A DNA stretch of 64,000 nt from Streptomyces sp. NBC_01478 (GCF_036227225.1 NZ_CP109444.1:186001-250000); one strand, 5' to 3'; positions 7,568 to 16,693 are shown, numbered from the stretch's first letter. The notes: generated from the sequence alone by a model not told the origin. Numbers and translations are program-made.

Positions 7568-8488
7568 TTACGGGTGGGGGGTGCGGGTCTGCATCAGCCG
7601 GACGGGTTCGTAGGCCGCCGGGAGGCGGTAGTAGGAGCAGATCTCCAGGAACTCGCCCGTGGGCAGCCATTTGACGGCGAAGAGGTTCATGCGGTCGCCG
7701 GTGTAGGTGCGCGGGGCGGTGGCCGCGAAGCGGGCGAGGGGGGCTTCCACCGGGGCCGGGATCGCCGCCAGGTCCAGGCCGGGGCCCAGCGGCGGGGCGA
7801 ACGCGACCCGGGCGATGTCGGGGCTGTCCCAGCCGAGGGTCACATTCGCGCGGAAGGCGGTGCGGGCGAACTCCAGCATCGGTCCGCTCGCGGCGGGCAG
7901 CCCGGTCTCGCGCAGCAGCGAGGCGAGGGCGGCGGGCGGGGGGCTGTTGTTCTCGGTGAACTGGAAGTAGAGGCTCACCGTGCGGCTGCGGTAGTCGATG
8001 CCTGTCATCGCGACCTCGTCCAGGCCGTGGCGGGCGAAGAGGCCGAGGTTGTGGGCGACGGCGGGCGGCATCGACGGCAGGGCCGCCAGCGCGGCGGGTT
8101 TCTGCAGGTCGCGGGGGAAGTGGGCGTAGATCTTCTTGAAGCCGGCGACGGCCGAGCAGTCGGTGAAGTGTTCGGTGATCTCCCAGCCCTGGGCGTGGAT
8201 GTCGGCCAGGAGGGAGGCGACGGGGTGGTCCGTGGCGGCGGTCAGTCCGCTCGCCACCGCCCGGGCGTACGGGTCGCCGGTGTCGGGGGATATCGTGAAG
8301 CAGTAGTCGAGCTGTCCGGCATGGTGTTTCCCGGTCAGGACGCTGAAGACGACCATGGCGTTCTCGAAGGATCCCCCGAACGCGGTCAGGACCGGCCGGA
8401 CTTTCTCCCGGGAGCAGGGTGCGCCCACCAGCCGGGCCGATTCCTCGATGGCCGCATACAGTTTTTCCGCCTCGGTGTCCGCGGACAT
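7568..8488 (-). CDS. aromatic prenyltransferase of the ABBA (NphB/CloQ) family
   Basis: A 306-residue soluble aromatic prenyltransferase. From memory it lines up closely with NphB over most of its length: YAAIEESARLVG near the start, HPVASLLAD, GFKKIYAHFPRD, LPSMPPAVAHNLGLFARHGL and YRSRTVSLYFQF. Such enzymes fold as an alpha-beta-beta-alpha barrel, lack DDxxD motifs and attach a prenyl group to phenols or naphthoquinones. Here the acceptor is probably the THN-derived naphthoquinone and the donor the C10 product of the cis-prenyltransferase at 10223-10876 (inference from context). I start at ATG 8488 with GGAG six bases upstream rather than the in-frame TTG before it. Its promoter region holds SARP-like repeats. 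Confidence 0.92.
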   Translation of the reverse strand: MSADTEAEKLYAAIEESARLVGAPCSREKVRPVLTAFGGSFENAMVVFSVLTGKHHAGQLDYCFTISPDTGDPYARAVASGLTAATDHPVASLLADIHAQGWEITEHFTDCSAVAGFKKIYAHFPRDLQKPAALAALPSMPPAVAHNLGLFARHGLDEVAMTGIDYRSRTVSLYFQFTENNSPPPAALASLLRETGLPAASGPMLEFARTAFRANVTLGWDSPDIARVAFAPPLGPGLDLAAIPAPVEAPLARFAATAPRTYTGDRMNLFAVKWLPTGEFLEICSYYRLPAAYEPVRLMQTRTPHP

Positions 8489-8526
8489 CAAAACTCCAAG
8501 TGGTCGGCGCCGGCCGTCGATTCCCC

Positions 8527-8594
8527 GGAATCAGAGATCCGGGATTCCGGATCCGGGATTCCGGCATCTCTGATTCCGGGCATCTCTGATTCCG
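8527..8594. repeat. inverted and direct repeats upstream of the prenyltransferase gene
   Basis: GGAATCAGAGAT at 8527-8538 is answered by two copies of its exact inverse, ATCTCTGATTCC, at 8566-8577 and 8582-8593. The two copies sit inside a 15-base direct repeat (GCATCTCTGATTCCG). The flanks are filled with ATTCCGG and GGTTTCC units. This could be an operator cluster or a hairpin leader; I see no coding frame. Confidence 0.6.
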
Positions 8595-8695
8595 AATACC
8601 GGATCTCCGGTTCCTGATTTCCCGGTTTCCGGTTTCCGGTTTCTGATTCCCTCGGGAATCCCGTGCTCTGTCGCTGTCCGAACATAGCGCGGGAC

Positions 8696-8725
8696 CCCTT
8701 GAGAACCGCTGGAAATCCGCTCAGG
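8696..8725 (-). promoter_or_regulatory. SARP-like direct repeats, 11-bp spacing, before the prenyltransferase gene
   Basis: Three related heptamers begin at 8696 (CCCTTGAG), 8707 (CGCTGGAA) and 8718 (CGCTCAGG), exactly 11 bases apart. On the minus strand they read CTCAAGG, TTCCAGCG and CTGAGCG, running towards the prenyltransferase gene. SARP activators bind heptamers spaced by one helical turn. They lie about 200 bases upstream of the start. Confidence 0.55.
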
Positions 8726-8777
8726 GCCGGGCGGGTACGGGGCAGGCCTTCTTTTTCTGGGGGGTGTCGGGGGGGTG

Positions 8778-10049
8778 TTATACGGCCGTGCTCACGGTGT
8801 CCGCCGTGTGCCCGGGTACGGCGGCCTCCCGCGGGCGGGCGGTGTCCGCGGGGCGGCCGATGATCCAGCTCAGCAGCGGGCCCGCCATCGCGGTGGTGAC
8901 GATGGCCATGACGACCATCAGCGAGTACAGGTCCTTCCCCAGGAAGCCCAGTTGCAGGCCGACGTTGAGGACGATGAGCTCGGTCAGGCCGCGGGTGTTC
9001 ATCAGCGTCGCGAGCGCGGCGGACTGCCGCAGCGGCATCCGGTTGAGGCGGGCCGCGGTGAACGCGCCGGTGAACTTGCCGCCGACGGCCACCAGCAGGA
9101 TGAGCCCCAGCGTGCCCAGCGCTCCGGCGTCCAGATGGGACAGGTCGACCTGGAGACCGGCGACCAGGAAGAACACCGGCAGCAGCAGGGTGCCGCTCAG
9201 TTCGCCCAGCCGCTCGTGGACGTCGGCGCGCAGCCGCTCGCCGCCGGTGCGCGGCAGGATCACGCCGAAGAGGAACGCGCCGAAGATGTAGTGCAGGCCC
9301 ACCCACTCGGTGGCGGCGGCCGACAGCAGCAGGCCCACCAGGACGGCCGCGAACACGGTCGGGGTCAGGGTGAGGGCGGGGCGGCGGGCCACGAAGCGGC
9401 GCAGCAGCGGCCGCAGGACGAAGAGCATGCCCAGCAGGTAGGGGACGGCGAGCAGGATGCGCCACTGGTCGGGGCCGGCCGAACCGCTGACGGCGACCAC
9501 GCCGGCCAGCAGCGACCAGGCCAGGACGTCGTCGATGGAGGCGCAGGCCAGCGCCACCACGCCGAGCGGGGAGCGGGTCATGCCCCGGTCGGTGAGGATG
9601 CGGGCCAGCACCGGGAACGCGGTGATCGACATGGCGATGCCCATGAACAGCATGAACGCCGTCCGGTCGCCGGTGCCGTAGTCGTCCATCAGGTACAGCG
9701 CGAGCAGCGTGCCCAGGCCGAACGGCAGCAGGATGGAGCTGAAGGAGACGGTCGCGGCGAGGCTTCCGCTGCCGCGGATCATCGCGGCGTCCCACTCCAG
9801 GCCGACCAGGAACATGAAGGCCGCGACGCCGACCGCGGCCAGGGCGCCCAGCAGCGGCCGGATGCCGGCCGGGAAGAGCGCGTCGGAGAGCGCGCCGTGG
9901 AAGAGGGTCGGGCCCAGCGCGATGCCGGCGAGGACCTCGCCGATCACCGCGGGCTGGTTCAGCCGCCGGGCCAGCGCGCCCAGCAGGCGGGCCAGCAGCA
10001 CGATGGCGGCCAGGCCCAGGAGGAGGGAGGAGGTCTGATGGGTGGTCAT
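8778..10049 (-). CDS. monovalent cation/proton antiporter (CPA2 family)
   Basis: A 423-residue integral membrane protein. It opens with a helix (SSLLLGLAAIVLLARLLGAL) and the typical NQPAVIGEVLAGIALGP segment. Repeated long hydrophobic stretches follow, including an ASIDDVLAW motif like the Asp-containing transport helix of Na+/H+ and K+/H+ exchangers. Antiporters of this family often sit in antibiotic clusters, possibly supporting export or ion balance, but the substrate here cannot be read. A strong terminator separates it from the upstream operon. The ATG has GGAG nine bases upstream. Confidence 0.85.
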   Translation of the reverse strand: MTTHQTSSLLLGLAAIVLLARLLGALARRLNQPAVIGEVLAGIALGPTLFHGALSDALFPAGIRPLLGALAAVGVAAFMFLVGLEWDAAMIRGSGSLAATVSFSSILLPFGLGTLLALYLMDDYGTGDRTAFMLFMGIAMSITAFPVLARILTDRGMTRSPLGVVALACASIDDVLAWSLLAGVVAVSGSAGPDQWRILLAVPYLLGMLFVLRPLLRRFVARRPALTLTPTVFAAVLVGLLLSAAATEWVGLHYIFGAFLFGVILPRTGGERLRADVHERLGELSGTLLLPVFFLVAGLQVDLSHLDAGALGTLGLILLVAVGGKFTGAFTAARLNRMPLRQSAALATLMNTRGLTELIVLNVGLQLGFLGKDLYSLMVVMAIVTTAMAGPLLSWIIGRPADTARPREAAVPGHTADTVSTAV

Positions 10050-10147
10050 GGCGGTGGTCTCCGTAGGGTGGGGTCCGGCCCGGGAGCAGAGCTAGGGTGA
10101 CGCCGCGGCGCCGGCGGCGGCGGGCGGCGGTGCGGGGGCGGGAAAGA

Positions 10148-10190
10148 CGCGAAACCCGGCGCCCACTGTGTGTGGTCACCGGGTTTCGCG
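10148..10190 (-). terminator. terminator after the cis-prenyltransferase gene
   Basis: CGCGAAACCCGG (10148-10159) pairs perfectly with CCGGGTTTCGCG (10179-10190), a twelve-pair stem with a 19-base loop. It lies between the stop of the cis-prenyltransferase and the antiporter start, so the two are probably separate transcription units. Confidence 0.75.
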
Positions 10191-10222
10191 CGCGGCGCGC
10201 AGAGGCGCGCGGGGTGCGGGGG

Positions 10223-10876
10223 TCAGGCGGGGTAGGCGCCGTAGCGGCGGTCGCGGGCGCGCAGGTCGCGCAGGGCGGTGTCGAACTCGGCGCGGGTGAT
10301 GTCGGGCATCAGGGCGTCGGAGAAGTACAGCTCGGCGAAGGGGGACATCAGCGGGTAGAAGTTCGACAGCCGCACATGGCCGCCGGTGCGCAGCACGTAG
10401 TCGACCGGCTCGGGCACATAGGCGTGGGCGGCCAGGATCTCCTCGGTCAGCTCGGGGATCTTGCCGTTGAGCTTGTTGAAGATGCCGGTGATCTCCCGGG
10501 ACAGGGACATGCCCAGCACGAAGTGCAGGGTGAAGTCCGCGTCCTTGGCCGACTTCTCCCGCAGGTCCTCCAGTTCGGTGCGGTAGAGGTCGGGCACCAG
10601 GTCGAGCAGTCCGGAGAACTCGAAGTTGACCTCGCCGTGCAGACGGCGCGCCACGTCGTTGAACGCGCCCAGGAACGTGGTCACCGCGGCCTCGGGGCGG
10701 GTGTAGTTCTGGGCGGAGTTGGTGGCGATGTAGAAGTTCGTGAAGCCTTCCTCACGGACCCAGCCGGTGAACTCGACGATCTTGTCCGCCATCGCCCGGT
10801 AGCTCTCCTGGAGGGAGACGCCCTGGTTCTGGGACCAGCGGCGCATCCCGTCCGGCAGCAGCATGAAGTTGGACAC
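10223..10876 (-). CDS. cis-prenyltransferase, probable cyclolavandulyl diphosphate synthase type
   Basis: A 217-residue member of the undecaprenyl diphosphate synthase superfamily. The catalytic loop reads LPDGMRRWS instead of the usual DGNxRW, and the diphosphate-binding region reads [20 protein letters not shown] instead of RTSGE. From memory both features, and much of the rest, match cyclolavandulyl diphosphate synthase (CLDS) of Streptomyces sp. CL190. CLDS joins two DMAPP head-to-middle and cyclises the product to a branched C10 unit. It is less like a chain-elongating enzyme, being shorter and lacking the long-chain tunnel region. Start is GTG 10876 with GAAGGAG five bases upstream. DMAPP would come from the mevalonate operon and isomerase at 34-42 kb. 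Confidence 0.87.
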   Translation of the reverse strand: MSNFMLLPDGMRRWSQNQGVSLQESYRAMADKIVEFTGWVREEGFTNFYIATNSAQNYTRPEAAVTTFLGAFNDVARRLHGEVNFEFSGLLDLVPDLYRTELEDLREKSAKDADFTLHFVLGMSLSREITGIFNKLNGKIPELTEEILAAHAYVPEPVDYVLRTGGHVRLSNFYPLMSPFAELYFSDALMPDITRAEFDTALRDLRARDRRYGAYPA

Positions 10877-10902
10877 CGTTGCTCCTTCGGTCGGGTGCCG
10901 GC

Positions 10903-11973
10903 TCAGGCGGCTTTGCGGGCGGTCAGGAGGGCCTGGACGGGGATGACGTCCGGGGGGATCTCGGCGGAGTCCTTGGTGAGCGTGCGGGTCACCTCGAAGC
11001 CGCACTCGCGCAGCCAGCGCTCGTAGACCGACAGTTTCTGCGGGCCGCCCTGGCCCATGGTGGCGCCGATGAAGAAGGCCGGGAAGAAGTCGACGTTGTA
11101 GTTGTCGGTGTCCTTGATGTCCTCCGGGTAGACCGGCACCAGGATGTTGACCGTGCCGCCGACCTCGAGGGACTTGTGGACGCCCTGCAGGATCCTGACC
11201 ACGTCGTCCTTGTCGAACATGTCCAGGAAGTGCTTGACCAGGACGACGTCGTAGCCCTGGGGGATCTCGTCGAAGACGTTGCCGCCGATGAACGACAGGT
11301 GATCCTGGAGGCCTTCGGCGCGGAAGTTGGCCAGCGCCTCGCTCTCCTTGTCGGGCAGGTCGAAGGTGGTCACCGTCAGGCCTTCGGAGGCCTTGTGGCG
11401 GTAGGTGTGGATCGCGCCCAGGCCGGTGTTGCCGGCGACGTCCAGGACGCGGGAGCCGGCCGGGACGTCGATGTTGTCGAAGAACCAGGGGTCGATGTTG
11501 GCGGTGACGCTGTTCATCAGCCGCAGCCAGGACCGGTTGAGGTCGGGGTGGTCGGCGACCGCGTCGTAGAGGGTGCCCTCGGCGCCGTAGAGCTCCTTGA
11601 GGCCGACGACGGTGCCGGTGCGGGCGGACTCGGTGAGGTAGAACAACTGGCGCAGCGCGGTGACCTTGATGAGGTCCATGTAGGCCAGGGCCCGGTCGAG
11701 GTCGGCGGTGGGGACGCCGGCGAGCGCGTCGAGGGTGTAGGTGTCGGTGTCCTCGTCGTGGGCGACGAAGCCCTCCTTGACGAGGAGGAACAGGAGCTGT
11801 TCCACGGCGTCGGGCTTGGTGCCGGCGACCTCGCCCAACTGGGCGGCGCTCTGGGCGCCGCGTTCGCGCAGGGCGTCGATGATGCCGAGTTCGAAGCTGG
11901 AGAGCAGGCTCATGAACCGCGAGGGTCCGACCATGTACTCGCGCAGTCGGGCGAGCGTGGCGTGAGGTGTCAC
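10903..11973 (-). CDS. SAM-dependent methyltransferase (plant-type O-methyltransferase fold)
   Basis: A 356-residue class I methyltransferase with an N-terminal helical dimerisation domain (about 1-100) and a C-terminal Rossmann domain. SAM motif I is [11 protein letters not shown] (about 168-178), a variant of the usual GGGx[14 protein letters not shown] corresponds to the later conserved block. In naphterpin- and napyradiomycin-like pathways a methyltransferase at this operon position methylates the aminonaphthoquinone, at carbon or oxygen. Which it does here cannot be read. Start is GTG 11973, directly after the ligase stop (tight coupling). The extra SAM synthetase at 43.4 kb may support it. 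Confidence 0.88.
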   Translation of the reverse strand: MTPHATLARLREYMVGPSRFMSLLSSFELGIIDALRERGAQSAAQLGEVAGTKPDAVEQLLFLLVKEGFVAHDEDTDTYTLDALAGVPTADLDRALAYMDLIKVTALRQLFYLTESARTGTVVGLKELYGAEGTLYDAVADHPDLNRSWLRLMNSVTANIDPWFFDNIDVPAGSRVLDVAGNTGLGAIHTYRHKASEGLTVTTFDLPDKESEALANFRAEGLQDHLSFIGGNVFDEIPQGYDVVLVKHFLDMFDKDDVVRILQGVHKSLEVGGTVNILVPVYPEDIKDTDNYNVDFFPAFFIGATMGQGGPQKLSVYERWLRECGFEVTRTLTKDSAEIPPDVIPVQALLTARKAA

Positions 11974-11977
11974 GGCG

Positions 11978-13621
11978 TCAGCCTTTCGGGTCGTCGGTGG
12001 GGCGGGGTGCCGGGCCGGCCGGCCCGGGACGGTGCGCGGGGCTCTGCCCGGGCGGGCGGGTGAAGCGGCGGGCCAGTTCCAGGCGCTGCACCTTGAGGGT
12101 GGCGGTCCTGGGCAGTTCGGCCTGCGGGATCTGGACGGGGTCGGCGAGCTGGGGGAAGGCCGCGGCGGCCGTGCGCCAGCGCTCCGCGTCCAGGGGGGTG
12201 TCGTCGTGGGTGCAGACCACCGGGACCGCCTCTCCGGCGGGGCCCTGGACCACGACCAGTTCGCTCAGCTCCTCCAGCGCGCCCAGGACGACGTCCTCGA
12301 TCTGCAGGGAGCTGCGCACCCCGGGGATCATGTCGACCTCCCGGTCCAGCAGGTGCAGGCAGCCCAGGCGGGTGACGTAGCCGACGTCGCCGGTCCCCCA
12401 CCACTCGCCCCTGCGGTTGCTGTCGTAGCGCTCCTGCTCGCCGTGGTAGGTCTGGGCAAGTCCCGGCCAGGCGACCTCGATACGGCCGGGGTGGCGTTCG
12501 CTGGGGCGTTTCCCGCCCTGGCCCACGACGCGGATCCGGGCCGCGCCCCGGGGCATGGGCCAGCCCACGCAGCGGCCGTTGGCCTTGTGGGCGAAGGGGC
12601 GCAGATAGGCGCGGCCGACGGCCGGCCCGACCTCGCTCTGGCCGTAGATCTGGAAGAACAGGGCGCCGCGGCGGGCCGAGGACTTCAGCAGCCGGCTCAT
12701 GGTGGAGGGGTGGATGGCGTCGAAGGTGCTGGAGAAGACCTTCACCGACGCGAACGGCATCCTGGGGTCGCGGGTGAGCTGTTCCCATTCCATCAGGGAG
12801 TTGGGCAGGGCCTCGACGAAGGCCGGGCGGTGGGCCAGGAGGTGCTCGGCGACGACGGCGGGGTCACTCTCGCGCAGCAGCAGCACCGGGTACTGCTTCA
12901 GCAGCGCCAGCGACATCGCCGCGACCATCCGGGAGTGGACGAAGGGCACGTGGATGGCGACGGTCTCCCGGCGGCGCATCAGTGCCAGCAGCCGCCACTG
13001 CGGCACCAGCCGGACGGCCTGGGTGCGGGGGGTGTGGACGACGAGCTTGGGGATGCCGGTGGTGCCGGAGGTGTGGGTGATGACGGCGGCCTCGTCCAGC
13101 CCCCGCAGCACCGGCCGCACGCGCGGCGCGCCCGCCAGTGCGGTGAGGGAGACGGTGCCGGGGCGGTCGCCGGCGGAGGTGACCACCCGGCGGGTGAGGC
13201 CGGCGAGCTCCACCCCGGCCAGGCGGTCCAGGGTGGGGCCGTCGGTGAGCAGCGTCGGGCGGCCCAGGCGGCCCAGCAGGACGCCCACGGTCGCCGCGTC
13301 CAGGGCCGGCGAGAGGTTCACCACGACCGCGCCGATCCGGGAGACGGCACAGGCCAGCATCCAGTGGTCGGCGTTGGCCCTCTTGTAGATCACGACGTGT
13401 TCGCCGGGCCGTACCCCGCCCGCCCACAGGCGGGCGGCCAGGTCCTCGACGTGCCCGGCGTACTGGCTCACCGTCAGCCGGCGTCCCGCCTCGGGCAGGA
13501 CGTCCAGGTCGTGGTCCAGGGTGATCGGCGTCGAGGGGTTCACGGCCGCGGCCGTCTCGGGCAGGAGGCCGATGTGCAGGCCGCGTTGTTGGATCGATCG
13601 GTAGGCGGTGGAGCCCTTCAT
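11978..13621 (-). CDS. AMP-forming acyl-CoA synthetase-like ligase, candidate diazotase
   Basis: A 547-residue ANL-superfamily enzyme. The ATP-binding motif is HTSGTTGIPK (about 185-194), with YGQSEVG, the GEWWGTGD region, and the C-terminal lysine in TLKVQR. CoA ligase function would need a carboxylate, which THN-type substrates do not have. Related ligases such as CreM and AvaA6 use ATP and nitrite to diazotise aromatic amines. The window also has nitrite-making genes (CreE/CreD type at 28.4-32.3 kb) and an aminotransferase next door. I therefore propose that it activates nitrite or removes the amino group by diazotisation; this is inference. Confidence 0.82.
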   Translation of the reverse strand: MKGSTAYRSIQQRGLHIGLLPETAAAVNPSTPITLDHDLDVLPEAGRRLTVSQYAGHVEDLAARLWAGGVRPGEHVVIYKRANADHWMLACAVSRIGAVVVNLSPALDAATVGVLLGRLGRPTLLTDGPTLDRLAGVELAGLTRRVVTSAGDRPGTVSLTALAGAPRVRPVLRGLDEAAVITHTSGTTGIPKLVVHTPRTQAVRLVPQWRLLALMRRRETVAIHVPFVHSRMVAAMSLALLKQYPVLLLRESDPAVVAEHLLAHRPAFVEALPNSLMEWEQLTRDPRMPFASVKVFSSTFDAIHPSTMSRLLKSSARRGALFFQIYGQSEVGPAVGRAYLRPFAHKANGRCVGWPMPRGAARIRVVGQGGKRPSERHPGRIEVAWPGLAQTYHGEQERYDSNRRGEWWGTGDVGYVTRLGCLHLLDREVDMIPGVRSSLQIEDVVLGALEELSELVVVQGPAGEAVPVVCTHDDTPLDAERWRTAAAAFPQLADPVQIPQAELPRTATLKVQRLELARRFTRPPGQSPAHRPGPAGPAPRPTDDPKG

Positions 13622-13753
13622 AGGGGTGTGTCTCCTTCGGGGGCACGCTGCGGGGCGGGCGGGGCGGGGCCGCATGCGGGGCGGCGGCATGCGGTGCGGG
13701 GGGGGCGCCGAAACCGCAGGACCACGGGCGTGTCGGGGGTGACGGGGCGGGGG

Positions 13754-14908
13754 TCAGGCGGCGTGACGGGCGGTGCCGGTGCCGGTGTGGGCGCGGACCG
13801 CGGTGCGCAGGGCGCGGGCGACGCGGGTGACCTGGTCCTCGGTCAGCTCGGCGTGCATGGGGATCGCGAGCTGGCGGGTGGCCAGGTCCAGGGAGACGGG
13901 GCAGCGCTGCTCCGCCCGGAACACGGGCTGGATGTGGCCGGCGAACGTGCCGTGCCCGCAGCCGATGCCCTGGCCGCGCAGCGCGGTGGCCACCGCCCCC
14001 CGGTCCACCCGCCCGTCCAGGGTGACCATGTAGGTCTGCCAGGCGTGGGTGCGGTCGGCGGGCACGTGCGGCAGCGCCAGCAGCTCCTCGCCGGCCAGGA
14101 GTTCGCCGTACTGCGCGGCGACCGCGGCGCGGCGGTCCAGGAGCTCGCCGATCCGGCCCAGCTGCACCTGGAGGATCGCGGCGGCGATGTCGGACAGCTT
14201 GAAGTTGTAGCCGATCTCGGTGAACACCGGGATCGGCAGGCCCACGACGTTGCCCATGTCGAAGATGCTGCCGATGCCGAAGGACGAGCGCAGCCGCGCG
14301 TCCGCCCCGATCTTCGGATCGGCGGCGAGCAGGGCGCCGCCCTCGCCGCTGCTGGCGCCCTTGCGGCCGTGGAAGGACAGGCAGCCCACCTCCGCCAGCG
14401 CGCCCGCCCTGCGCCCCTGGTAGGTGGCGCCGACGGCGCAGGCGGCGTCCTCGACCAGGAACAGGCCGTGGCGGTCGGCGATCTCCTGCAGCTCGGTGTA
14501 GTCGGCGGGCAGGCCCACCGTGTCGACCGCGACGATCCCGGCGGTGCGGGCGGTCACCAGGTCGGCCACCGCCCGCGGGTCGACGGTGTAGGTGTCGGGG
14601 CGCACGTCGGCGAAGACGGGGGTGGCGCCGACGTAGCGGGCGGCCTGGGCGGGGGCGGGGAAGCCGTAGTCGGCGACGATGACCTCGTCACCGGGCCCCA
14701 CCCCCAGGGCGAGCATGGCCAGGTGCAGGGCGGCGCCGCAGTTGCTCACCGCGACCGCGTCACCGACGGCGTACTCCGCCGCCAGCCGTGCCTCCAGCTC
14801 CTTGCCCCTGGGTCCCTGCCCGGCCGGCCAGCCGGAGGCGAACACCTCGGCGACGGCGGCCAGTTCCCGCTCGCCCAGGCTCGCGTGCACCAGGGGAATC
14901 GCGTCCAT
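13754..14908 (-). CDS. DegT/DnrJ/EryC1-type PLP aminotransferase
   Basis: A 384-residue PLP-dependent aminotransferase. The PLP-lysine region is LSFHGRKGASSGEGGALL, the conserved Asp/Ala block is FLVEDAACAVGATYQGRRAG, and GDEVIVADYGFPAPAQAARY sits near the N-terminus. In furaquinocin- and naphterpin-like clusters a homologue at the same place transaminates an oxidised flaviolin to 8-aminoflaviolin. The neighbours here (THN synthase, cupin, ligase, methyltransferase) support that role. ATG 14908 has GGAG nine bases upstream; the first ATG (14917) would abut the same Shine-Dalgarno sequence and is less likely. Confidence 0.88.
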   Translation of the reverse strand: MDAIPLVHASLGERELAAVAEVFASGWPAGQGPRGKELEARLAAEYAVGDAVAVSNCGAALHLAMLALGVGPGDEVIVADYGFPAPAQAARYVGATPVFADVRPDTYTVDPRAVADLVTARTAGIVAVDTVGLPADYTELQEIADRHGLFLVEDAACAVGATYQGRRAGALAEVGCLSFHGRKGASSGEGGALLAADPKIGADARLRSSFGIGSIFDMGNVVGLPIPVFTEIGYNFKLSDIAAAILQVQLGRIGELLDRRAAVAAQYGELLAGEELLALPHVPADRTHAWQTYMVTLDGRVDRGAVATALRGQGIGCGHGTFAGHIQPVFRAEQRCPVSLDLATRQLAIPMHAELTEDQVTRVARALRTAVRAHTGTGTARHAA

Positions 14909-14923
14909 CGTGGTCATCTCCGT

Positions 14924-15541
14924 TCACGCTCCGCGCTCGGCGGCCCGGGGGGAAGAAACAGGTTCAGGAACAGGGGCAGAAACAGGGGCAGGGGCGGATA
15001 CGGGGGCAGGTTCGGGTGCGAGTGCGGGGGGTTCGTAGCGCAGCGGGGTGAGCTGGTGGACGTCGTAGCGCCGGCGCATGCGCTCCACCGCCTCCTGGTC
15101 GATCGCGCCGCCCGCCTGCCAGATCTCGGCGATCTCCTCGAAATAGAACTCGTGGTACGGCGAGGGGTAGCACTGGAAGAGCATGCGGGCGGGCCTGTCG
15201 GAGGCGTTGCGGAAGGCGTGCGGGGTGCCCGGGGGGACGAACATGAAGGCGCCCTCGGTCGCGGCGGCGATCCTGTCCCCGTCCGGGGAGGTCCACCGGT
15301 GCCAGGAGTCCCCGGTGCGCCGCTCCGGTTCGAACGCCAGGAGCTCCAGCTCGCCCTCCAGGACGTAGAAGAACTCCTGCGCGTCGTGGTGGACATGCGC
15401 CCCCACGTCGAAGCCGGGCGGGACGACCACCTCGAAGACGGACAGGGAGGAGCCCTGGTCCTTCGTGGCCTTGAAGGTGACTTCCTGCGCCTTGGTGACC
15501 AGTTTCCGGCCCTGGCCGGGCGGGACGATGAGGCCAGTCAT
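14924..15541 (-). CDS. cupin-fold oxygenase (MomA-like)
   Basis: A 205-residue single-domain cupin. The metal-binding first motif is GAHVHHDAQEFFYVLEGELE (about 47-66) and the second PPGTPHAFRN (about 104-113). MomA-type cupin monooxygenases oxidise THN to flaviolin and on to mompain, the quinones needed for later transamination. A proline/alanine/serine tail (about 175-195) is unlike a globular cupin and may be disordered. It lies directly after the THN synthase gene and before the aminotransferase gene, as in other naphthoquinone meroterpenoid operons. Confidence 0.85.
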   Translation of the reverse strand: MTGLIVPPGQGRKLVTKAQEVTFKATKDQGSSLSVFEVVVPPGFDVGAHVHHDAQEFFYVLEGELELLAFEPERRTGDSWHRWTSPDGDRIAAATEGAFMFVPPGTPHAFRNASDRPARMLFQCYPSPYHEFYFEEIAEIWQAGGAIDQEAVERMRRRYDVHQLTPLRYEPPALAPEPAPVSAPAPVSAPVPEPVSSPRAAERGA

Positions 15542-15625
15542 CTGAATCCGTTCCTTCGGCAGAGACAGCCGCGGCGGGGACAGCGGCGGCAGGGACCGCG
15601 GGAGGGGCGGCAGCCCGAGCAGGGG

Positions 15626-16693
15626 TCAGTCCACGTCGGCGCGGGCGCCGTCGTTCCAGCGGCCCAGGGCCATCTCGGCGGTGATGCCGGGGCCGAAGCC
15701 CGCGATCAGACCGGTGGCGTCGGGGGCCGGCGGGTCCTCCTCGAACAGCCGGCGGGCCGCCTCCAGGACCACCGCGCTGGCGATGTTGCCGTACTCGCTG
15801 AGCGTGGCCCAACTGTGGCGGAACACGCTGCGGTCGACCTCCAGGAACTTCGCGAGGTCGTCCAGGATCCGCGGGCCGCCCGCGTGCACGATGTAGAAGT
15901 CGAGGCTGCCCGCGTCCCAGCTGTGGTCCTTGGCGAACTCCCGCAGCACCGGCGCCAGCGGCTCCATCGTGCCCGGCACCCGCCGGTCCAACTGGAAGTG
16001 GAAACCCGTCTCGCGCACCGCGTAGGAAATCCAGTCCTCGGTGTGCGGGATGAGGTAGGAGGCGTTGCGCTCCAGCTCGATGCCGGTGCCGCCGGTGCCG
16101 CGCACCACCGCGGCCGCGACCGCGTCCCCGAACAGGCCGTCGGAGAGCAGCGAGCCGATGTCGTCCATGTCGGGCTGGTAGCACAGCGAGCAGAACTCGG
16201 CCGACACGATCAGGACGTTGCTGCCCGGGTGGGCCATGCAGAAGTCGTGGGCGCGGTTGACGGCGGCGCCGCCGGCCGCGCAGCCCAACTGGGCGATGGG
16301 GATCTGCCGGGTGTCGGGGCGCAGCCCCATCGTGTTGATGAGCCACGCCGTCAGCGACGGCATCAGGAACCCGGTGCACGACACGTAGATGATCGCGTCG
16401 ATGTCGCGGGCCGCGACGTCGGCGTTCTTCAGGGCCTCCTCGACGACCTGGGGGGTGCGCTTCTTCGACTCGGCCTCGTAGATGCGGTTGCGTTCGGTCA
16501 GGCCCGGGTGGCGCAGGGTCTGCTCGATGGGCTGGACGAGGTGGCGCTTCTGCACGCCCGTGTTGCGTATCAGGCGCAGCGCGAGCGGCAGTTGGTCCTT
16601 CCCCGCGTGCACCCGCCGGGCGAACTCCAGCGTCTCCTCCATCGTGATGACGTGTTCGGGCGCCTGCACCGCGGGCTTGCATAGCCTGGCCAT
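15626..16693 (-). CDS. 1,3,6,8-tetrahydroxynaphthalene synthase (type III PKS, RppA family)
   Basis: A 355-residue type III polyketide synthase making THN from five malonyl-CoA. The start at MARLCKPAVQ (ATG 16693) gives numbering identical to RppA. Cys138 (QLGCAAGGAA), His270 (IVHAGGPRI) and Asn303 (YGNIAS) form the catalytic triad. Cys106 (VSCTGF), which marks THN synthases, and the Cys168/Cys171 pair are also present. It is the first biosynthetic gene of the minus-strand operon, followed by the cupin. Malonyl-CoA may be boosted by the carboxylase subunit at 59.3 kb. Confidence 0.96.
   Translation of the reverse strand: MARLCKPAVQAPEHVITMEETLEFARRVHAGKDQLPLALRLIRNTGVQKRHLVQPIEQTLRHPGLTERNRIYEAESKKRTPQVVEEALKNADVAARDIDAIIYVSCTGFLMPSLTAWLINTMGLRPDTRQIPIAQLGCAAGGAAVNRAHDFCMAHPGSNVLIVSAEFCSLCYQPDMDDIGSLLSDGLFGDAVAAAVVRGTGGTGIELERNASYLIPHTEDWISYAVRETGFHFQLDRRVPGTMEPLAPVLREFAKDHSWDAGSLDFYIVHAGGPRILDDLAKFLEVDRSVFRHSWATLSEYGNIASAVVLEAARRLFEEDPPAPDATGLIAGFGPGITAEMALGRWNDGARADVD

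Noticed and set aside
4126..7674. A 1,182-codon plus-strand open frame
   Set aside because: It runs antisense to the chloroperoxidase and exporter genes and is low complexity.
12032..16684. A 1,550-codon plus-strand open frame
   Set aside because: It is antisense to five well-recognised genes and its translation is Gly/Ala/Val/Arg-rich with no family motif.
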